NCBI RefSeq assembly: GCF_001693385.1
Contig: NZ_CP016428.1
Coordinates: forward strand, 7,192,001-7,256,000
Reading direction: 5' to 3'
Length of the DNA: 64,000 nucleotides
Source of the DNA: Bradyrhizobium icense
GTDB lineage: Bacteria > Pseudomonadota > Alphaproteobacteria > Rhizobiales > Xanthobacteraceae
In this document: positions 45,538 through 54,843 of the stretch, one piece after another
Numbering within the stretch: position 1 is the first letter of the stretch
Layout of the letters: each line of letters starts with the position of its first letter
Translations under genes and position numbers: made by a program
The notes under the pieces: generated by a model
Told to the model about the DNA's origin: nothing
The model's input: only the letters and a program-made list of their open reading frames with translations
Database searches by the model: none

Positions 45538-47049
45538 ATGCTCAGCCAGACTTTCCATTATTCGGTTGCGAGCGTCGTATCGGCAGCTATCGGCTTGCTG
45601 AGCGCGGTCGTATTCACGCGCCTGCTCTCTCCGGACGAATATGGAATCTATGTCGTCGGTCTCAGCACCGCCGGCATCGTCTCGGCGCTGCTGTTCACCT
45701 GGGTTCGCGTCGCCGCGCTGCGTTTTCAGTCGGAGGGCGGCGCGGTCGACGTCAGGAAGACCATTTTTCTTGCCTATCTCATCTCCGCGCTCGCTGCGCC
45801 GATCGCACTACTTGTTGCCACGCTGACGACGTCGGTATCGCTGGAACGAAATATCGCCGCCATCTTCTTCGCGCTGGGACTCGGCCTGTTCGAACTCGGG
45901 CAGGAATTGCTCAAGGCACGACTGCAATCGCTCGCGTTCATGACGGCGTCGATCATCCGCGCCTGCCTGGCCTTCACGCTATGTCTGGCCGCTGCTCTTC
46001 TGGGCGGCGGCGGACTGTGCCAGCTCGCGATGGTAGCCATTACCTATTTCGTCACGACGACGCTGTTTGCGAGCACGATCCTGCGGTCACCCGTCGCCGG
46101 ACCGAAGATTTCCGACCTGCGAACGTTTGCAGCCTTCGGCATTCCGATCACGCTGTCCGGCATCGTCTTCGCGATCCATGCCGCGCTCGACCGAATGCTG
46201 GTGTTTCATTTCATGGGCGACCATGCGGCGGGCCAGTACGGCGCTTCCGCCGATCTCGTCCGGCAGATCATCCTGATTCCAGCCGTCAGCATTGCGTCGG
46301 CAACGATCCCGCTGGCGGTTCGCGCCTACGCCAAGGGCAGCGCGCCCGAGGCGCGGCCGCATTTGGAATTCAGCCTCGAAATCCTCTTGGCCGCCGTCCT
46401 GCCCGCGGTTGTCGGCGTTGCATTGACGAGCAGCTATATCGCCGGCGTGATCCTCGGCCGCGAGTTCAGTGAGACCGCGGCGCAGATCATGCCGATCCTG
46501 GCGTTCGCCTGGTTGTTCCAATCATTCTCCCAGTCCTACATTCACGCGAGCTTTCATCTCGCCAAGACGCCGTTCATGATGACGATGCAGAGCACCGCGA
46601 TGCTGATCGCGAACCTGCTGGTCATGCCGGTTCTGCTTGCCAGATTTGGCCTGGTCGGCGCGGCGTCGAGCCTTGTCATCGTCGAGGCATTCGGCGCCGG
46701 TTTCGGCTGGTATCTCACGCGGAAGGCACTTCCGCTTCCCTTCAACGCATTCCAGCTCATGCGCATCGGTGCGGCGACAGCGATCATGGCGCTGGCGCTG
46801 GCATTCCTGAAACCCCTGCTTCCGATCGGCGTGGTCTCGTTCATCGTACTGGCGACAGCCGGCTGCGTGGTCTACGTCGCCGCAGCGTTCGCACTCGACA
46901 TCGCCGGTTTGCGCAAGGCTGCATTCGCCTACGGCGCGCGGCGCAAGCTCTGGTCGGCCGACGGCAGTTCGAAACACGAAGGACACGACACCTCATCCAT
47001 CACCGCCCCGCCCACGGGACTCCCCAGCATGTCGATCAGAAAACCATGA
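45538..47049 (+). CDS. Oligosaccharide flippase (Wzx/MOP family)
   Basis: A 503-residue protein with about 12-14 membrane helices. The first reads FHYSVASVVSAAIGLLSAVVFTRLLSPDEYGIY, a standard start for polysaccharide exporters of the MOP superfamily. It would flip undecaprenyl-linked repeat units to the periplasm for Wzy. The start at 45538 is at the natural N-terminus; upstream codons in the same frame are not protein-like. Overlaps the GT92-like gene by four bases (ATGA), so the two are co-translated. Confidence 0.87.
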   Translation: MLSQTFHYSVASVVSAAIGLLSAVVFTRLLSPDEYGIYVVGLSTAGIVSALLFTWVRVAALRFQSEGGAVDVRKTIFLAYLISALAAPIALLVATLTTSVSLERNIAAIFFALGLGLFELGQELLKARLQSLAFMTASIIRACLAFTLCLAAALLGGGGLCQLAMVAITYFVTTTLFASTILRSPVAGPKISDLRTFAAFGIPITLSGIVFAIHAALDRMLVFHFMGDHAAGQYGASADLVRQIILIPAVSIASATIPLAVRAYAKGSAPEARPHLEFSLEILLAAVLPAVVGVALTSSYIAGVILGREFSETAAQIMPILAFAWLFQSFSQSYIHASFHLAKTPFMMTMQSTAMLIANLLVMPVLLARFGLVGAASSLVIVEAFGAGFGWYLTRKALPLPFNAFQLMRIGAATAIMALALAFLKPLLPIGVVSFIVLATAGCVVYVAAAFALDIAGLRKAAFAYGARRKLWSADGSSKHEGHDTSSITAPPTGLPSMSIRKP

Positions 47050-48257
47050 TGCGGCTCGTCAGCAAAAGCCCGGTCGTTGCGGCCGACAACCGACATGTCA
47101 CCTGTCGACCCAGCCCGGCGCCGCTATCGGACTTCACCGACAAGCGGCGCGAGGCGACGCGCCCGCTCGCGTTTCGGGGTGAGAACTTCGACCGCGACTT
47201 CGACAACAATACGCTGTTCTACGATGCAGTTCAGGTCAGCAAATCAAAGATTGCCCTGTTTGCACCGCCATTCTTCAACCTCGCGCGCGACATTGCGACG
47301 ACAACTTTCATCAGCGGCGCCGGCACCTGCAAGGCGCGGACAAGGCAACTCGACCGCCATGCGCAACTGTGGCTGGACATTTACGAGAATGCCGGCCCGA
47401 TCCAGGCGTTGGGCGAGCTGGGGAGCTTCACCTTCTCGGTGTCGCCCAACGAGTCGGAAATATTCCGCGACTGCCGCGTCATCTTCACGATGTCGAAGGA
47501 CAATCCAATCGAGTGGATTCTCGATTGGGTGAGATTCAACCGCGATATTCACGGCGCGGATGCTGTTCTGATTTATGACAACGGCTCCAGCGCCTATGAC
47601 AGCGCCACCTTGAGCGCAGCGCTTCGGTCGGTCGCGGGCATCCGATGTTCGGTCGTGATGGAGTGGCCTTTCAAGTACGGGCCGCAGGGCGCCAATAGCT
47701 GGGATCACTGGGATTCCGATTTCTGCCAGTTGGGGGCCTGGGAGCACGCAAGGTGGCGGTTCCTGCAGCATGCCCGAAGCGCCATGAACTCCGACATCGA
47801 CGAGCTGGTCCTGTCGAAGACGGGAAAGTCGGTGTTCGAAGCCGCCGAACAATCGTGGACGGGGCTGGTCCGATACCGGGGCCGCTGGATCATCGGTATC
47901 GACGACGGCCTCCGCGACGAGATGCGCGCTCCCCATCGCCACGCCGATTTCTCGATCTTCATGCCACCGAAGTACGAACTCTCGCGGCTCATGATGCGGC
48001 GCGACGCGAACGCGTGCCTCCCGAAATGGACGGTGGTTCCGGGCCGGTGTCCGACGCATGCGCAATGGCACGTCCATTCGATTTTCTCGTGGTGGGCCTC
48101 GTACTTCTGCACCAGGGACTTTTCGTTCCGGCATTTCCGCGAGATCGGCAGCAACTGGAAGTATCAGCGCACCAGCCGCGTGCCGTTCGATCCGTCGATT
48201 CACAAACCGGACCGGGCATTGATGGAAGCTTTCAAGCGCGTCGATTGGGACAACTAG
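47046..48257 (+). CDS. GT92-like glycosyltransferase
   Basis: A 403-residue protein. The middle holds FTMSKDNPIEWILDWVRFNRDIHGADAVLIYDNGSSAYD, a pattern of the glycosyltransferase 92/DUF23-like group, and an acidic MNSDIDELVL motif that could bind the metal. The C-terminal part is rich in His, Trp and Arg (WHVHSIFSWWASYFC). Coupled to the flippase gene. It may add a side-chain sugar such as galactose, as eukaryotic GT92 enzymes do, but activity is unverified. Confidence 0.7.
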   Translation: MMRLVSKSPVVAADNRHVTCRPSPAPLSDFTDKRREATRPLAFRGENFDRDFDNNTLFYDAVQVSKSKIALFAPPFFNLARDIATTTFISGAGTCKARTRQLDRHAQLWLDIYENAGPIQALGELGSFTFSVSPNESEIFRDCRVIFTMSKDNPIEWILDWVRFNRDIHGADAVLIYDNGSSAYDSATLSAALRSVAGIRCSVVMEWPFKYGPQGANSWDHWDSDFCQLGAWEHARWRFLQHARSAMNSDIDELVLSKTGKSVFEAAEQSWTGLVRYRGRWIIGIDDGLRDEMRAPHRHADFSIFMPPKYELSRLMMRRDANACLPKWTVVPGRCPTHAQWHVHSIFSWWASYFCTRDFSFRHFREIGSNWKYQRTSRVPFDPSIHKPDRALMEAFKRVDWDN

Positions 48258-48258
48258 A

Positions 48259-49092
48259 ATGAACAAGGCAACCGCCACGTCAGAATGGATGAAGTCGATG
48301 AACGAGGCAGTCACGATCGGCCACGTGCCGGCAGCCAATTCTACCGATGCCGTGCAGCATCCGCAGGCGCTGCTCGAGCTGGTGCACGGCGAGGCGCGCC
48401 AGAGCCTGCTCACGGTTCACGCCATCCTCGAAGCGACGCTGCCTGAAGGTGAACTGTCGATCTACGAAGCCGGCGGCGGCTCGACCAGCTTCCTGCCGCT
48501 CAAGGTGCTGCACCGCGCCGACGTCACCGTGGTCGACATCGACGAGGACCAGATCCGCAACAACGACTACGCGCAGCAGGCCATCCTCGGAGACATCCAG
48601 ATCCATCGCTTCCGGCCCAATAGCTTCGACCTGGTGATCTGCTACAACGTGATCGAGCATGTGCCCAACGTCGAAGCCGCACTGCTGCGTTTCTGCGAAG
48701 CACTGAAGCCGAACGGCCTGATTCTGATCGGCGCGCCCAATCCGCGCTCGCTGTCCGGCTTCGTCACCCAGCACTCGCCGCACTGGTTCCATGTCTGGTT
48801 CTACCGCCATGTCCGAGGCGACAAGAAAGCCGGCCTGCCCGGCCACGCGCCGTTCCCGACGCTGTTCCATCCGCTGGTCACGCTTTCCAATCTGGAGGCG
48901 TTCGCCGAGCAGCACGGCCTGCAGATGATCTATCGCAAGCAGTATGAGAGCCCGCGTTATCCGGAGATGCGGTTGCGCATGCCATTGTTTGCTGCGCTGG
49001 TCGATGCCGCCGCGCGCGTGATGAACTTCTTCCTGCCCGGCCGCACCGACGTGCGGCACGGCGACTACCACGTGATCCTGCGAAAGCGCTGA
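48259..49092 (+). CDS. Class I SAM-dependent methyltransferase
   Basis: A 277-residue protein. The SAM-binding motif I is YEAGGGSTSFLP, then VTVVDIDEDQ (motif II) and FDLVICYNVIEHVPN (motif IV), the Methyltransf_11 arrangement. It likely O- or N-methylates a sugar of the repeat unit. One base separates it from the GT92-like stop, so it is part of the flippase-to-galE operon. Methyl groups can cap or vary surface polysaccharide. Confidence 0.88.
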   Translation: MNKATATSEWMKSMNEAVTIGHVPAANSTDAVQHPQALLELVHGEARQSLLTVHAILEATLPEGELSIYEAGGGSTSFLPLKVLHRADVTVVDIDEDQIRNNDYAQQAILGDIQIHRFRPNSFDLVICYNVIEHVPNVEAALLRFCEALKPNGLILIGAPNPRSLSGFVTQHSPHWFHVWFYRHVRGDKKAGLPGHAPFPTLFHPLVTLSNLEAFAEQHGLQMIYRKQYESPRYPEMRLRMPLFAALVDAAARVMNFFLPGRTDVRHGDYHVILRKR

Positions 49093-49095
49093 GCC

Positions 49096-49848
49096 ATGAA
49101 CGCGCTATTGTCAGAGGCAAGGGCGAAGGTCGGCCACCGGCTGGCGATGCACCTGCGCGTCGATCTGTTCCGGCTGCACAACAGCACGCCAATGGTCAGC
49201 TTCACCTTCGACGATCTGCCAAAGAGCGCGGTGACGTCTGGCGCTGCGATGCTCGAAGCGCATGGCGCGCGGGGGACGTTCTATGTCTCGGGCAGCCTGG
49301 TCGGCGCCGATGGGCCGGACTGGGTGGCGGGCGATGCCGACGACGTGGTTGCACTTCATCGCAGGGGTCACGAGATCGGCTGCCACACGTTTTCGCATCA
49401 GCGCGCCTGCGACCTCGACGCGGCCGCGATGCAGCAGGAAATCACGCGCAACCGCGCTTACCTTCACGCGCTCGATCCTTCGATACGGATCGATAGTTTT
49501 GCCTATCCGTTCGGATACGGCTCCTACGCCCGGAAGCATCAGCTCAGGAAGGAATTTCAGACCTGCCGCAGCATCGTCCAGGGGGTCAACAGCGGCGGTG
49601 TGGATCTGCAGTTCCTGCGCGCCATGCCGCTGATCGATCGCGAGATGGATCGTGACGGGATCGAACGCGCGTTCGACGACGCGCAAACCAATAATGGATG
49701 GTTAATATTCTACGGCCACGACGTCACCGACCGGCCGAGCCCCTATGGCTGCTCGCCTGCCCTGCTCGAGCATGCGCTTGCGGCGGCATCGCGGCGGAAA
49801 ATTCCGGTCCTCACCATGGCGGAGGCGATGCGATGCGCCCGCGGTTAA
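49096..49848 (+). CDS. Polysaccharide deacetylase (NodB-type)
   Basis: A 250-residue carbohydrate-esterase-4 domain protein. The NodB motifs are FTFDDLPKSA near residues 36-45 (catalytic and metal Asp) and HTFSHQRACDLD near residues 96-107 (two His ligands). YPFGYGSYARKH and IFYGHDVTD complete the site. No signal peptide is seen, so it probably acts in the cytoplasm on an N-acetylated precursor. Three bases separate it from the methyltransferase gene. N- or O-deacetylation would give the sugar a free amine. Confidence 0.88.
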   Translation: MNALLSEARAKVGHRLAMHLRVDLFRLHNSTPMVSFTFDDLPKSAVTSGAAMLEAHGARGTFYVSGSLVGADGPDWVAGDADDVVALHRRGHEIGCHTFSHQRACDLDAAAMQQEITRNRAYLHALDPSIRIDSFAYPFGYGSYARKHQLRKEFQTCRSIVQGVNSGGVDLQFLRAMPLIDREMDRDGIERAFDDAQTNNGWLIFYGHDVTDRPSPYGCSPALLEHALAAASRRKIPVLTMAEAMRCARG

Positions 49849-50004
49849 ACGCTTTGTTTGCCATTTCGGTGAATAGTCCCTCGGTGAGTATGGTTAATTT
49901 TCCCTGTTGCGTTTTCTCGGCGCTTTTTTCCGGCGCATCTGGCGTGACCAGAAGAGTAACCCCTCAGCCGATGCGTGCGGCAGTTCGAATGGATGCTGGG
50001 GTCG
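49849..50004. other. Gap between the deacetylase and the Wzz/GumC-like gene
   Basis: About 155 bases; no gene. It contains a T-rich stretch (TTTGCCATTTC) and could hold an internal promoter for the chain-length gene, but nothing clear was found. Confidence 0.4.
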
Positions 50005-52296
50005 ATGCTTATCTATGACCAGCCGATAAAGCCTGACGCCAGGCCCGCCGCGGTGACCGCGCCGGCCGGCTTCAGCGTGCTCGACCTGGCCCAGTTGCTG
50101 TGGCAACGGAAGGCTGCGATCGCATCGGCAGCTCTGATCTCCGCCTGCATTGCCGTTGCGGTCGGCAAGAGCCTGACGCCGAGGTACACGGCCTCCGTCC
50201 AGCTCTACGTCGATCCCCGCGAACTGCAGCTCGTCGATCGCGAATTGACGCCCCGCGCCCAGGATATTTCCGGTCTCGCGATGGTGGTGGAGAGTCAGGC
50301 GCGCGTCATCACCTCGAACAACGTGCTGCTGCAGGTAATCCGCGACACCAATCTGGAAGAGGATCCGGAGTTCGGCGGCGGCGATGCCAGGGGCTTGCTC
50401 GGATCGCTGCTCGGCCTGTTCGGGATCGAGCTGCGCCCGACCGCCGAGCAGCAGAAGCAAATTCAGATGAGCGCGCTGGAAGCGCTCAATCGCCACATCA
50501 ACGTCAAGAAGACCGACCGCACCTTCATCGTCGACATCGACGTCTGGTCGTATGAACCGGCCAAGGCGGCGATGCTCGCCAACGCGATCTCGAAAGCCTA
50601 TTTGGCCGAATCCAAGCAGTCGCAGGCTGCCGCCGCGCGGCGCGCGACCAGCGATCTATCCGGCCGGCTGAAGGAATTGCAGGAGCGGCTTCGCAACGCC
50701 GAGAACACGCTTGCCGTCTACAAGGCGCAGAACAACTTTGTCGGTACCCAGGACACGCTGATCAGCGACCAGCAGCTCTCCGCCAGCAACCAGCGGCTCG
50801 CCGCAGCGCGTGCGCTGACGCTCGACGCGCAGGCCAAATACGACCAGATCGCAGCCAGCCGCAAGGCATCGAGCGACGCCGGCGCCATTCCCGAGGCGTT
50901 GCAGTCGGCGACCATCGCCAATCTGCGCGCGCAGTATGCCGAGGCGCGGAAGCGCCAGGCGGAGCTGCAGAGCGAGCTTGGACCGCGTCACCCGGCGCTG
51001 CGCCAGATGGAGCAGCAGGTGCAGGACCTGCGTCGCGCCATCAACGAAGAGGTCGAGCGCTTCGCGCAGGCCGCGAAGAACGACCTGATCCGCGCCCGCG
51101 ATTACGAGGCATCGCTCAACAAGGCGCTGGAAGCCCAGAAGCGCCAGAGCGTCCAGATGAGCCAGGCTTCGGTGCGCCTGCGCGAACTCGAACGCGAGGT
51201 GGAGGCGAGCCGCGACGTCTACCAGTCGTTCCTGAAGCGATCGCGCGAAACCGAAGAGCAGGAGAGCCTGAACACCTCGAACGCGCGCATTATCGGCGAG
51301 GCCACCGTGCCGCAGCGGCGCACCTTCCCGCCGGCCATGAGCCTGCTCGCGATGATCGGCTTTGTCCTTGGCGGCCTCGCAGCCGCCGGCTGGATCGTCG
51401 CGGCCAATCAGTTGATGTCGGGCACGAACCCGCTTCAGCCCGGGGACAAGGCGCCGTCGGAATTGACCAAAGAGCCGGCCGCGCCTGAACCTGCGAGGAA
51501 GCCGCCCGCCGCCGAACTCCGGGCGCAACCTGCCGTCAGCCTGATCGAAAAGCCGTTGATCGCACAGCTGCAGGAAGCCGACGTGATACGCACGCTCAGT
51601 GGCATCCTTGCGACGGATGGCACCGCCGACGTCACGCGGTTCGGCTGGCCGACGCTGCGCGCCGGTTTTCCGCTGATGGCTGTGCTGAATGCCATGCGCG
51701 AGATGCGCGCGGCGCTGGCCAGGCGCGCCGGGCAAACGCCGCCCGTGATGGCTGTGATCGGCGCAGGTTCGGATCAGGACCGCAGCATCGCCGCGCTGAA
51801 CATCGCGCTCGCCGCAGCACGCGACGGCGCCAAAGTGCTGTTGATCGATGCCGACCTCAAGCAACGTGCGCTGTCGGAGGAGGTGAGCCACCTGGCCAAG
51901 TGCGAGCCAAACCGTTTCGGCTGGCTCAACATCGGCGCCAAGGCCCCCCGCGCGATCCAGACCGCCAACGGAATTTCGATCCTGCCGGCCATCAAGGCTA
52001 TGGAGGCGAAAGCGGGCGATACCATTCGAAAGGCGATTGCGCAGGCCCGTTCCGCCGGCGGCCATGACCTCGTGATCCTCGACGGGCCGGCGATGCCGTG
52101 GAGCCCGACCGACCGCAAACTGCTGGACATGGCCGAGGGACTGGTTGCGATCCTCCCGGTGCACTTCGACATCAACGACAGCATGGAAGACATCATCGCA
52201 GCCCTCGGCGGGGCCGAGCACAAGCTGGTCGGTGTCGTCCTCAGCGAAGTCGAGCCAACGGCCGACGGCCAGCAGCGGGCCAAGCAATATGCTTGA
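50005..52296 (+). CDS. Wzz/GumC-type chain-length protein fused to a degenerate BY-kinase domain
   Basis: A 763-residue inner-membrane polysaccharide co-polymerase. An N-terminal Wzz domain with one TM (IASAALISACIAVAVGKSL), a long coiled-coil GNVR periplasmic part (about residues 180-430), a second TM (LLAMIGFVLGGLAAAGWIVAA), then a cytoplasmic tyrosine-kinase-like domain. In that domain the P-loop reads GAGSDQDRS (near residue 587), with no GK[ST]; Walker A' VLLIDADLK and the LVILDGPAM Asp are kept. No Tyr cluster ends the protein. So chain-length control without ATP-dependent autophosphorylation is likely. The start at 50005 has GGGG upstream; 49993 is possible. Confidence 0.85.
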   Translation: MLIYDQPIKPDARPAAVTAPAGFSVLDLAQLLWQRKAAIASAALISACIAVAVGKSLTPRYTASVQLYVDPRELQLVDRELTPRAQDISGLAMVVESQARVITSNNVLLQVIRDTNLEEDPEFGGGDARGLLGSLLGLFGIELRPTAEQQKQIQMSALEALNRHINVKKTDRTFIVDIDVWSYEPAKAAMLANAISKAYLAESKQSQAAAARRATSDLSGRLKELQERLRNAENTLAVYKAQNNFVGTQDTLISDQQLSASNQRLAAARALTLDAQAKYDQIAASRKASSDAGAIPEALQSATIANLRAQYAEARKRQAELQSELGPRHPALRQMEQQVQDLRRAINEEVERFAQAAKNDLIRARDYEASLNKALEAQKRQSVQMSQASVRLRELEREVEASRDVYQSFLKRSRETEEQESLNTSNARIIGEATVPQRRTFPPAMSLLAMIGFVLGGLAAAGWIVAANQLMSGTNPLQPGDKAPSELTKEPAAPEPARKPPAAELRAQPAVSLIEKPLIAQLQEADVIRTLSGILATDGTADVTRFGWPTLRAGFPLMAVLNAMREMRAALARRAGQTPPVMAVIGAGSDQDRSIAALNIALAAARDGAKVLLIDADLKQRALSEEVSHLAKCEPNRFGWLNIGAKAPRAIQTANGISILPAIKAMEAKAGDTIRKAIAQARSAGGHDLVILDGPAMPWSPTDRKLLDMAEGLVAILPVHFDINDSMEDIIAALGGAEHKLVGVVLSEVEPTADGQQRAKQYA

Positions 52297-53113
52297 GCGC
52301 CGCGCAAATCCCGTCGGCCGAGCGGCTACGGCCGGCATACCCCGGATTACGCTGGGCGGGCTGCGGCTGGCCGTGCTGGACATCGAGCAGACTGCGAACT
52401 TCATGATCGACATGGTGTTCCCGCAACGCCGCATCAATCGTCCGCTCTATCTGACCTCGGCCAATGGCGAGGTGCTGGCGCGCTGCTCGACCGAACCGAT
52501 GACCGACCGGCTGTTCCGGGCGGCCGATCTGATCAATGCCGACGGCCAGCCGCTGGTAACCGCGTCGCGGCTGAAATCAAGGACGCCGCTGCCCGAGCGC
52601 GTCGCGACCACCGACCTGTTCCACGTCGTCGCCCGCAAGGCACAGGCGGCCGGCCTCACCTTCTACCTGCTCGGCGCGGACGAGGCGGAGAATGCCGCCG
52701 CGGTCGCCGGCGTTCGCAGGCAATATCCCGATCTCAAGATCGTCGGCCGTTGCCACGGCTATCTCCGGGGCGAGGCCCTGCGCGCCAAGGTCGCCGAGAT
52801 CAACGCGCTGGCGCCGGACTATCTCTGGGTCGCGCTCGGCGTTCCCTATGAACAGGCTTTCGTCGAGGAATTCGCGCCCGCCCTCTCCAATGTCGGCGTC
52901 ATCAAGACGGCTGGCGGGCTGTTCAACTTTCTGTCGGGCAGCCGCGCCCGCGCGCCGCTGTGGATGCAGCTTGCGGGCTTTGAATGGGTCTGGCGCATCT
53001 GGCTGGAGCCGCGCCGCCTGTTCTGGCGCTATTTGACCACCAATCCCCGCGCGCTCTATCTATTGCTGAACAGGAGCCGATCGAGGGACATCGGCGGGAC
53101 ACGGAACCGATGA
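52289..53113 (+). CDS. WecG/TagA/CpsF family glycosyltransferase
   Basis: A 274-residue GT26 protein. Marks are YLTSANGEVLARC, LINADGQPLV (catalytic Asp), FYLLGADEAENAAAVAGVRRQYPDL, then LAPDYLWVALGVPYEQAFVEEF and IKTAGGLFNFLSG. The family adds ManNAcA, ManNAc or Glc-type sugars to lipid-linked GlcNAc. Start at 52289 overlaps the stop of the chain-length gene by eight bases; its own stop overlaps galE by four. It is expected to act early on an undecaprenyl-linked acceptor made by an initiating enzyme not seen in this window. Confidence 0.9.
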   Translation: MLERRANPVGRAATAGIPRITLGGLRLAVLDIEQTANFMIDMVFPQRRINRPLYLTSANGEVLARCSTEPMTDRLFRAADLINADGQPLVTASRLKSRTPLPERVATTDLFHVVARKAQAAGLTFYLLGADEAENAAAVAGVRRQYPDLKIVGRCHGYLRGEALRAKVAEINALAPDYLWVALGVPYEQAFVEEFAPALSNVGVIKTAGGLFNFLSGSRARAPLWMQLAGFEWVWRIWLEPRRLFWRYLTTNPRALYLLLNRSRSRDIGGTRNR

Positions 53114-54120
53114 ACAGCCGTCCAACCATTCTCGTCACCGGCGGTGCGGGCTATATCGGCTCGCATTGCTGCAGGTCGTTGGATGCGGCGGGCTACCAGC
53201 CCGTCGTCTACGACAATCTTTCGACCGGCCACCGCAGCTTCGCCGCGGGCGAACTGGTCGTCGGCGACATCGCCGACAAAGCGACGCTGGCGCGGACCTT
53301 TGCCGAGCATGACATCGTGGCGGTCATGCACTTCGCCGCGTCGAGCCTGGTCGGCGAATCCGTTGCCGATCCGCAGAAATACTACGTGAACAATCTCGCC
53401 GGCACGCTGTCGCTGCTCGAGACCATGCGCGCGGCCGGCTGTAACCGCCTGGTGTTTTCATCGACCGGCGCAGTTTACGGCAACGCCGACAGCAAGGCGC
53501 TGCGCGAGGATTACCCCTGTGCGCCGATCAATCCCTACGGCGCCTCGAAGTGGATGATCGAGCGCGTGCTGGCGGATTATCGCGCAGCCTATGGCTTCGG
53601 CTCGTTCGCGCTGCGATATTTCAACGCCGCGGGGGCCGACCCCGCCGGCGGCATCGGCGAGTTGCGCGAGGTGGAAACCCACCTCATCCCCCGCGCCATG
53701 ATGGCGCTGCAAGGGCACGTGCCTGATTTCGCCGTGTTCGGCGACGATTACGAGACGCCCGACGGGACCGCGATCCGCGACTACATCCATGTGACCGACC
53801 TGGCGACCGCCCACGTGCTTGCCCTCGAGCTTCTGCTGCAGGGGCATACCGGCGGCGTCTTCAATCTCGGCACCGGCAACGGCTTTTCGGTGCGCGAAAT
53901 ACTCGCGACGATCGCCGCCGAGACCGGCCGCGAAGTCCCGCATGTCGTCAAGCCGCGCCGCGCGGGCGATCCGACCTATCTGGTCGCCGATCCGTCCGCC
54001 GCACGCGCGACATTGAACTTCCGTCCCGCCCATTCGGATGTGGGCGCGATCATCCGCACCGCCTGGGCGTGGCACAGGAAGGCCCACCCGCAGAAGGCGG
54101 GTTCGCCTGGCCGCGATTGA
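53110..54120 (+). CDS. galE: UDP-glucose 4-epimerase GalE
   Basis: A 336-residue extended SDR. The NAD-binding GGAGYIGS is at residues 10-17, the catalytic Tyr and Lys in NPYGASKWMIERV near residues 148-152 and the substrate region in LRYFNAAGADPAGGIGE. Supplies UDP-galactose (or UDP-GalNAc) for the locus. The ATG overlaps the WecG-like stop (ATGA), so this is the last gene of the operon. A short GGCGGA / TCCGCC hairpin after the stop has no T-run. Confidence 0.92.
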   Translation: MNSRPTILVTGGAGYIGSHCCRSLDAAGYQPVVYDNLSTGHRSFAAGELVVGDIADKATLARTFAEHDIVAVMHFAASSLVGESVADPQKYYVNNLAGTLSLLETMRAAGCNRLVFSSTGAVYGNADSKALREDYPCAPINPYGASKWMIERVLADYRAAYGFGSFALRYFNAAGADPAGGIGELREVETHLIPRAMMALQGHVPDFAVFGDDYETPDGTAIRDYIHVTDLATAHVLALELLLQGHTGGVFNLGTGNGFSVREILATIAAETGREVPHVVKPRRAGDPTYLVADPSAARATLNFRPAHSDVGAIIRTAWAWHRKAHPQKAGSPGRD

Positions 54121-54234
54121 GGCGGATCGACTTCCGCCTCGACATCGACAATCGAAGAACGGCGACCGAAGGCCGCCTATGCCTCCCCCGCAAGCGGGAG
54201 AGGGAGTCCAAAGAGCGGCACAAAGCCCAACGAC

Positions 54235-54843
54235 CTACAGCGGCTTGATCTGCACCTTGCGGAACTTGATGACGCCAGAGCCGTATTGCAGGGCGAATGG
54301 GCCGCTGGCGTGTTTTGAGTCCTGGACGTCGGCGGTCTTCTGGCCGTTCAGCACGACGACGAGATGCGGCCCCTTGGCCGTGATTTCGAAGGTATTCCAC
54401 TTGCCGCCCGCCTTCGGCATCGGGTCGACCTTGGCCACGTCGACGATTGCGCCGGTGCCGTAGGTCGGATCGGGGCGCTTGTCGAAGATGTTGACCTCGT
54501 AGCAGATCTTGGAATCGATCTTGGCCGACTGGTCGCAGCGAATGAAGATGCCGCTGTTGGCGTCATCGTCGGCCCAGAACTCGACCTTCATCTCGAAATC
54601 CTTGTAGGACTGCTTGCTGACAAGATAGGAAGGATCCTTGCCCTCAGTGATCTTGTCTGCGACCAGCGCGCCGTCCTTCATCGCCCAATTGGCTTTTCCG
54701 ACCTCGGTCCAGTCGCCCATCTTGGTGCCGTCGACGAGCGTCACCCAGCGATCGGTCTGGCCCAACGCCACGCTCGAAAATTGAACGGCGGCCGTGCCCA
54801 TCAACAGGCCGGCCGCAAGCATCGACAAACGGTTCATGAACAT
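54235..54843 (-). CDS. DUF1080 (3-keto-disaccharide hydrolase-like) exported protein
   Basis: A 202-residue protein with a signal peptide (LSMLAAGLLMGTAAVQFSSVALG). The mature domain is a beta-sandwich lectin-like fold: WVTLVDGTKMGDWTEVG, DFEMKVEFWADDDANSGIFIRC and KWNTFEITAKGPHLVVVLNGQ, typical of DUF1080. Members are glucanase-like or 3-keto-sugar hydrolases. Convergent with galE; not clearly part of the polysaccharide operon but possibly linked to it. Confidence 0.88.
   Translation of the reverse strand: MFMNRLSMLAAGLLMGTAAVQFSSVALGQTDRWVTLVDGTKMGDWTEVGKANWAMKDGALVADKITEGKDPSYLVSKQSYKDFEMKVEFWADDDANSGIFIRCDQSAKIDSKICYEVNIFDKRPDPTYGTGAIVDVAKVDPMPKAGGKWNTFEITAKGPHLVVVLNGQKTADVQDSKHASGPFALQYGSGVIKFRKVQIKPL

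Noticed and set aside
50656..52437. 593-codon open frame on the minus strand under the Wzz-like gene
   Set aside because: It is antisense to a gene with clear domains and reads as His/Arg/Gln-rich sequence, typical of the reverse frame of high-GC coding DNA.
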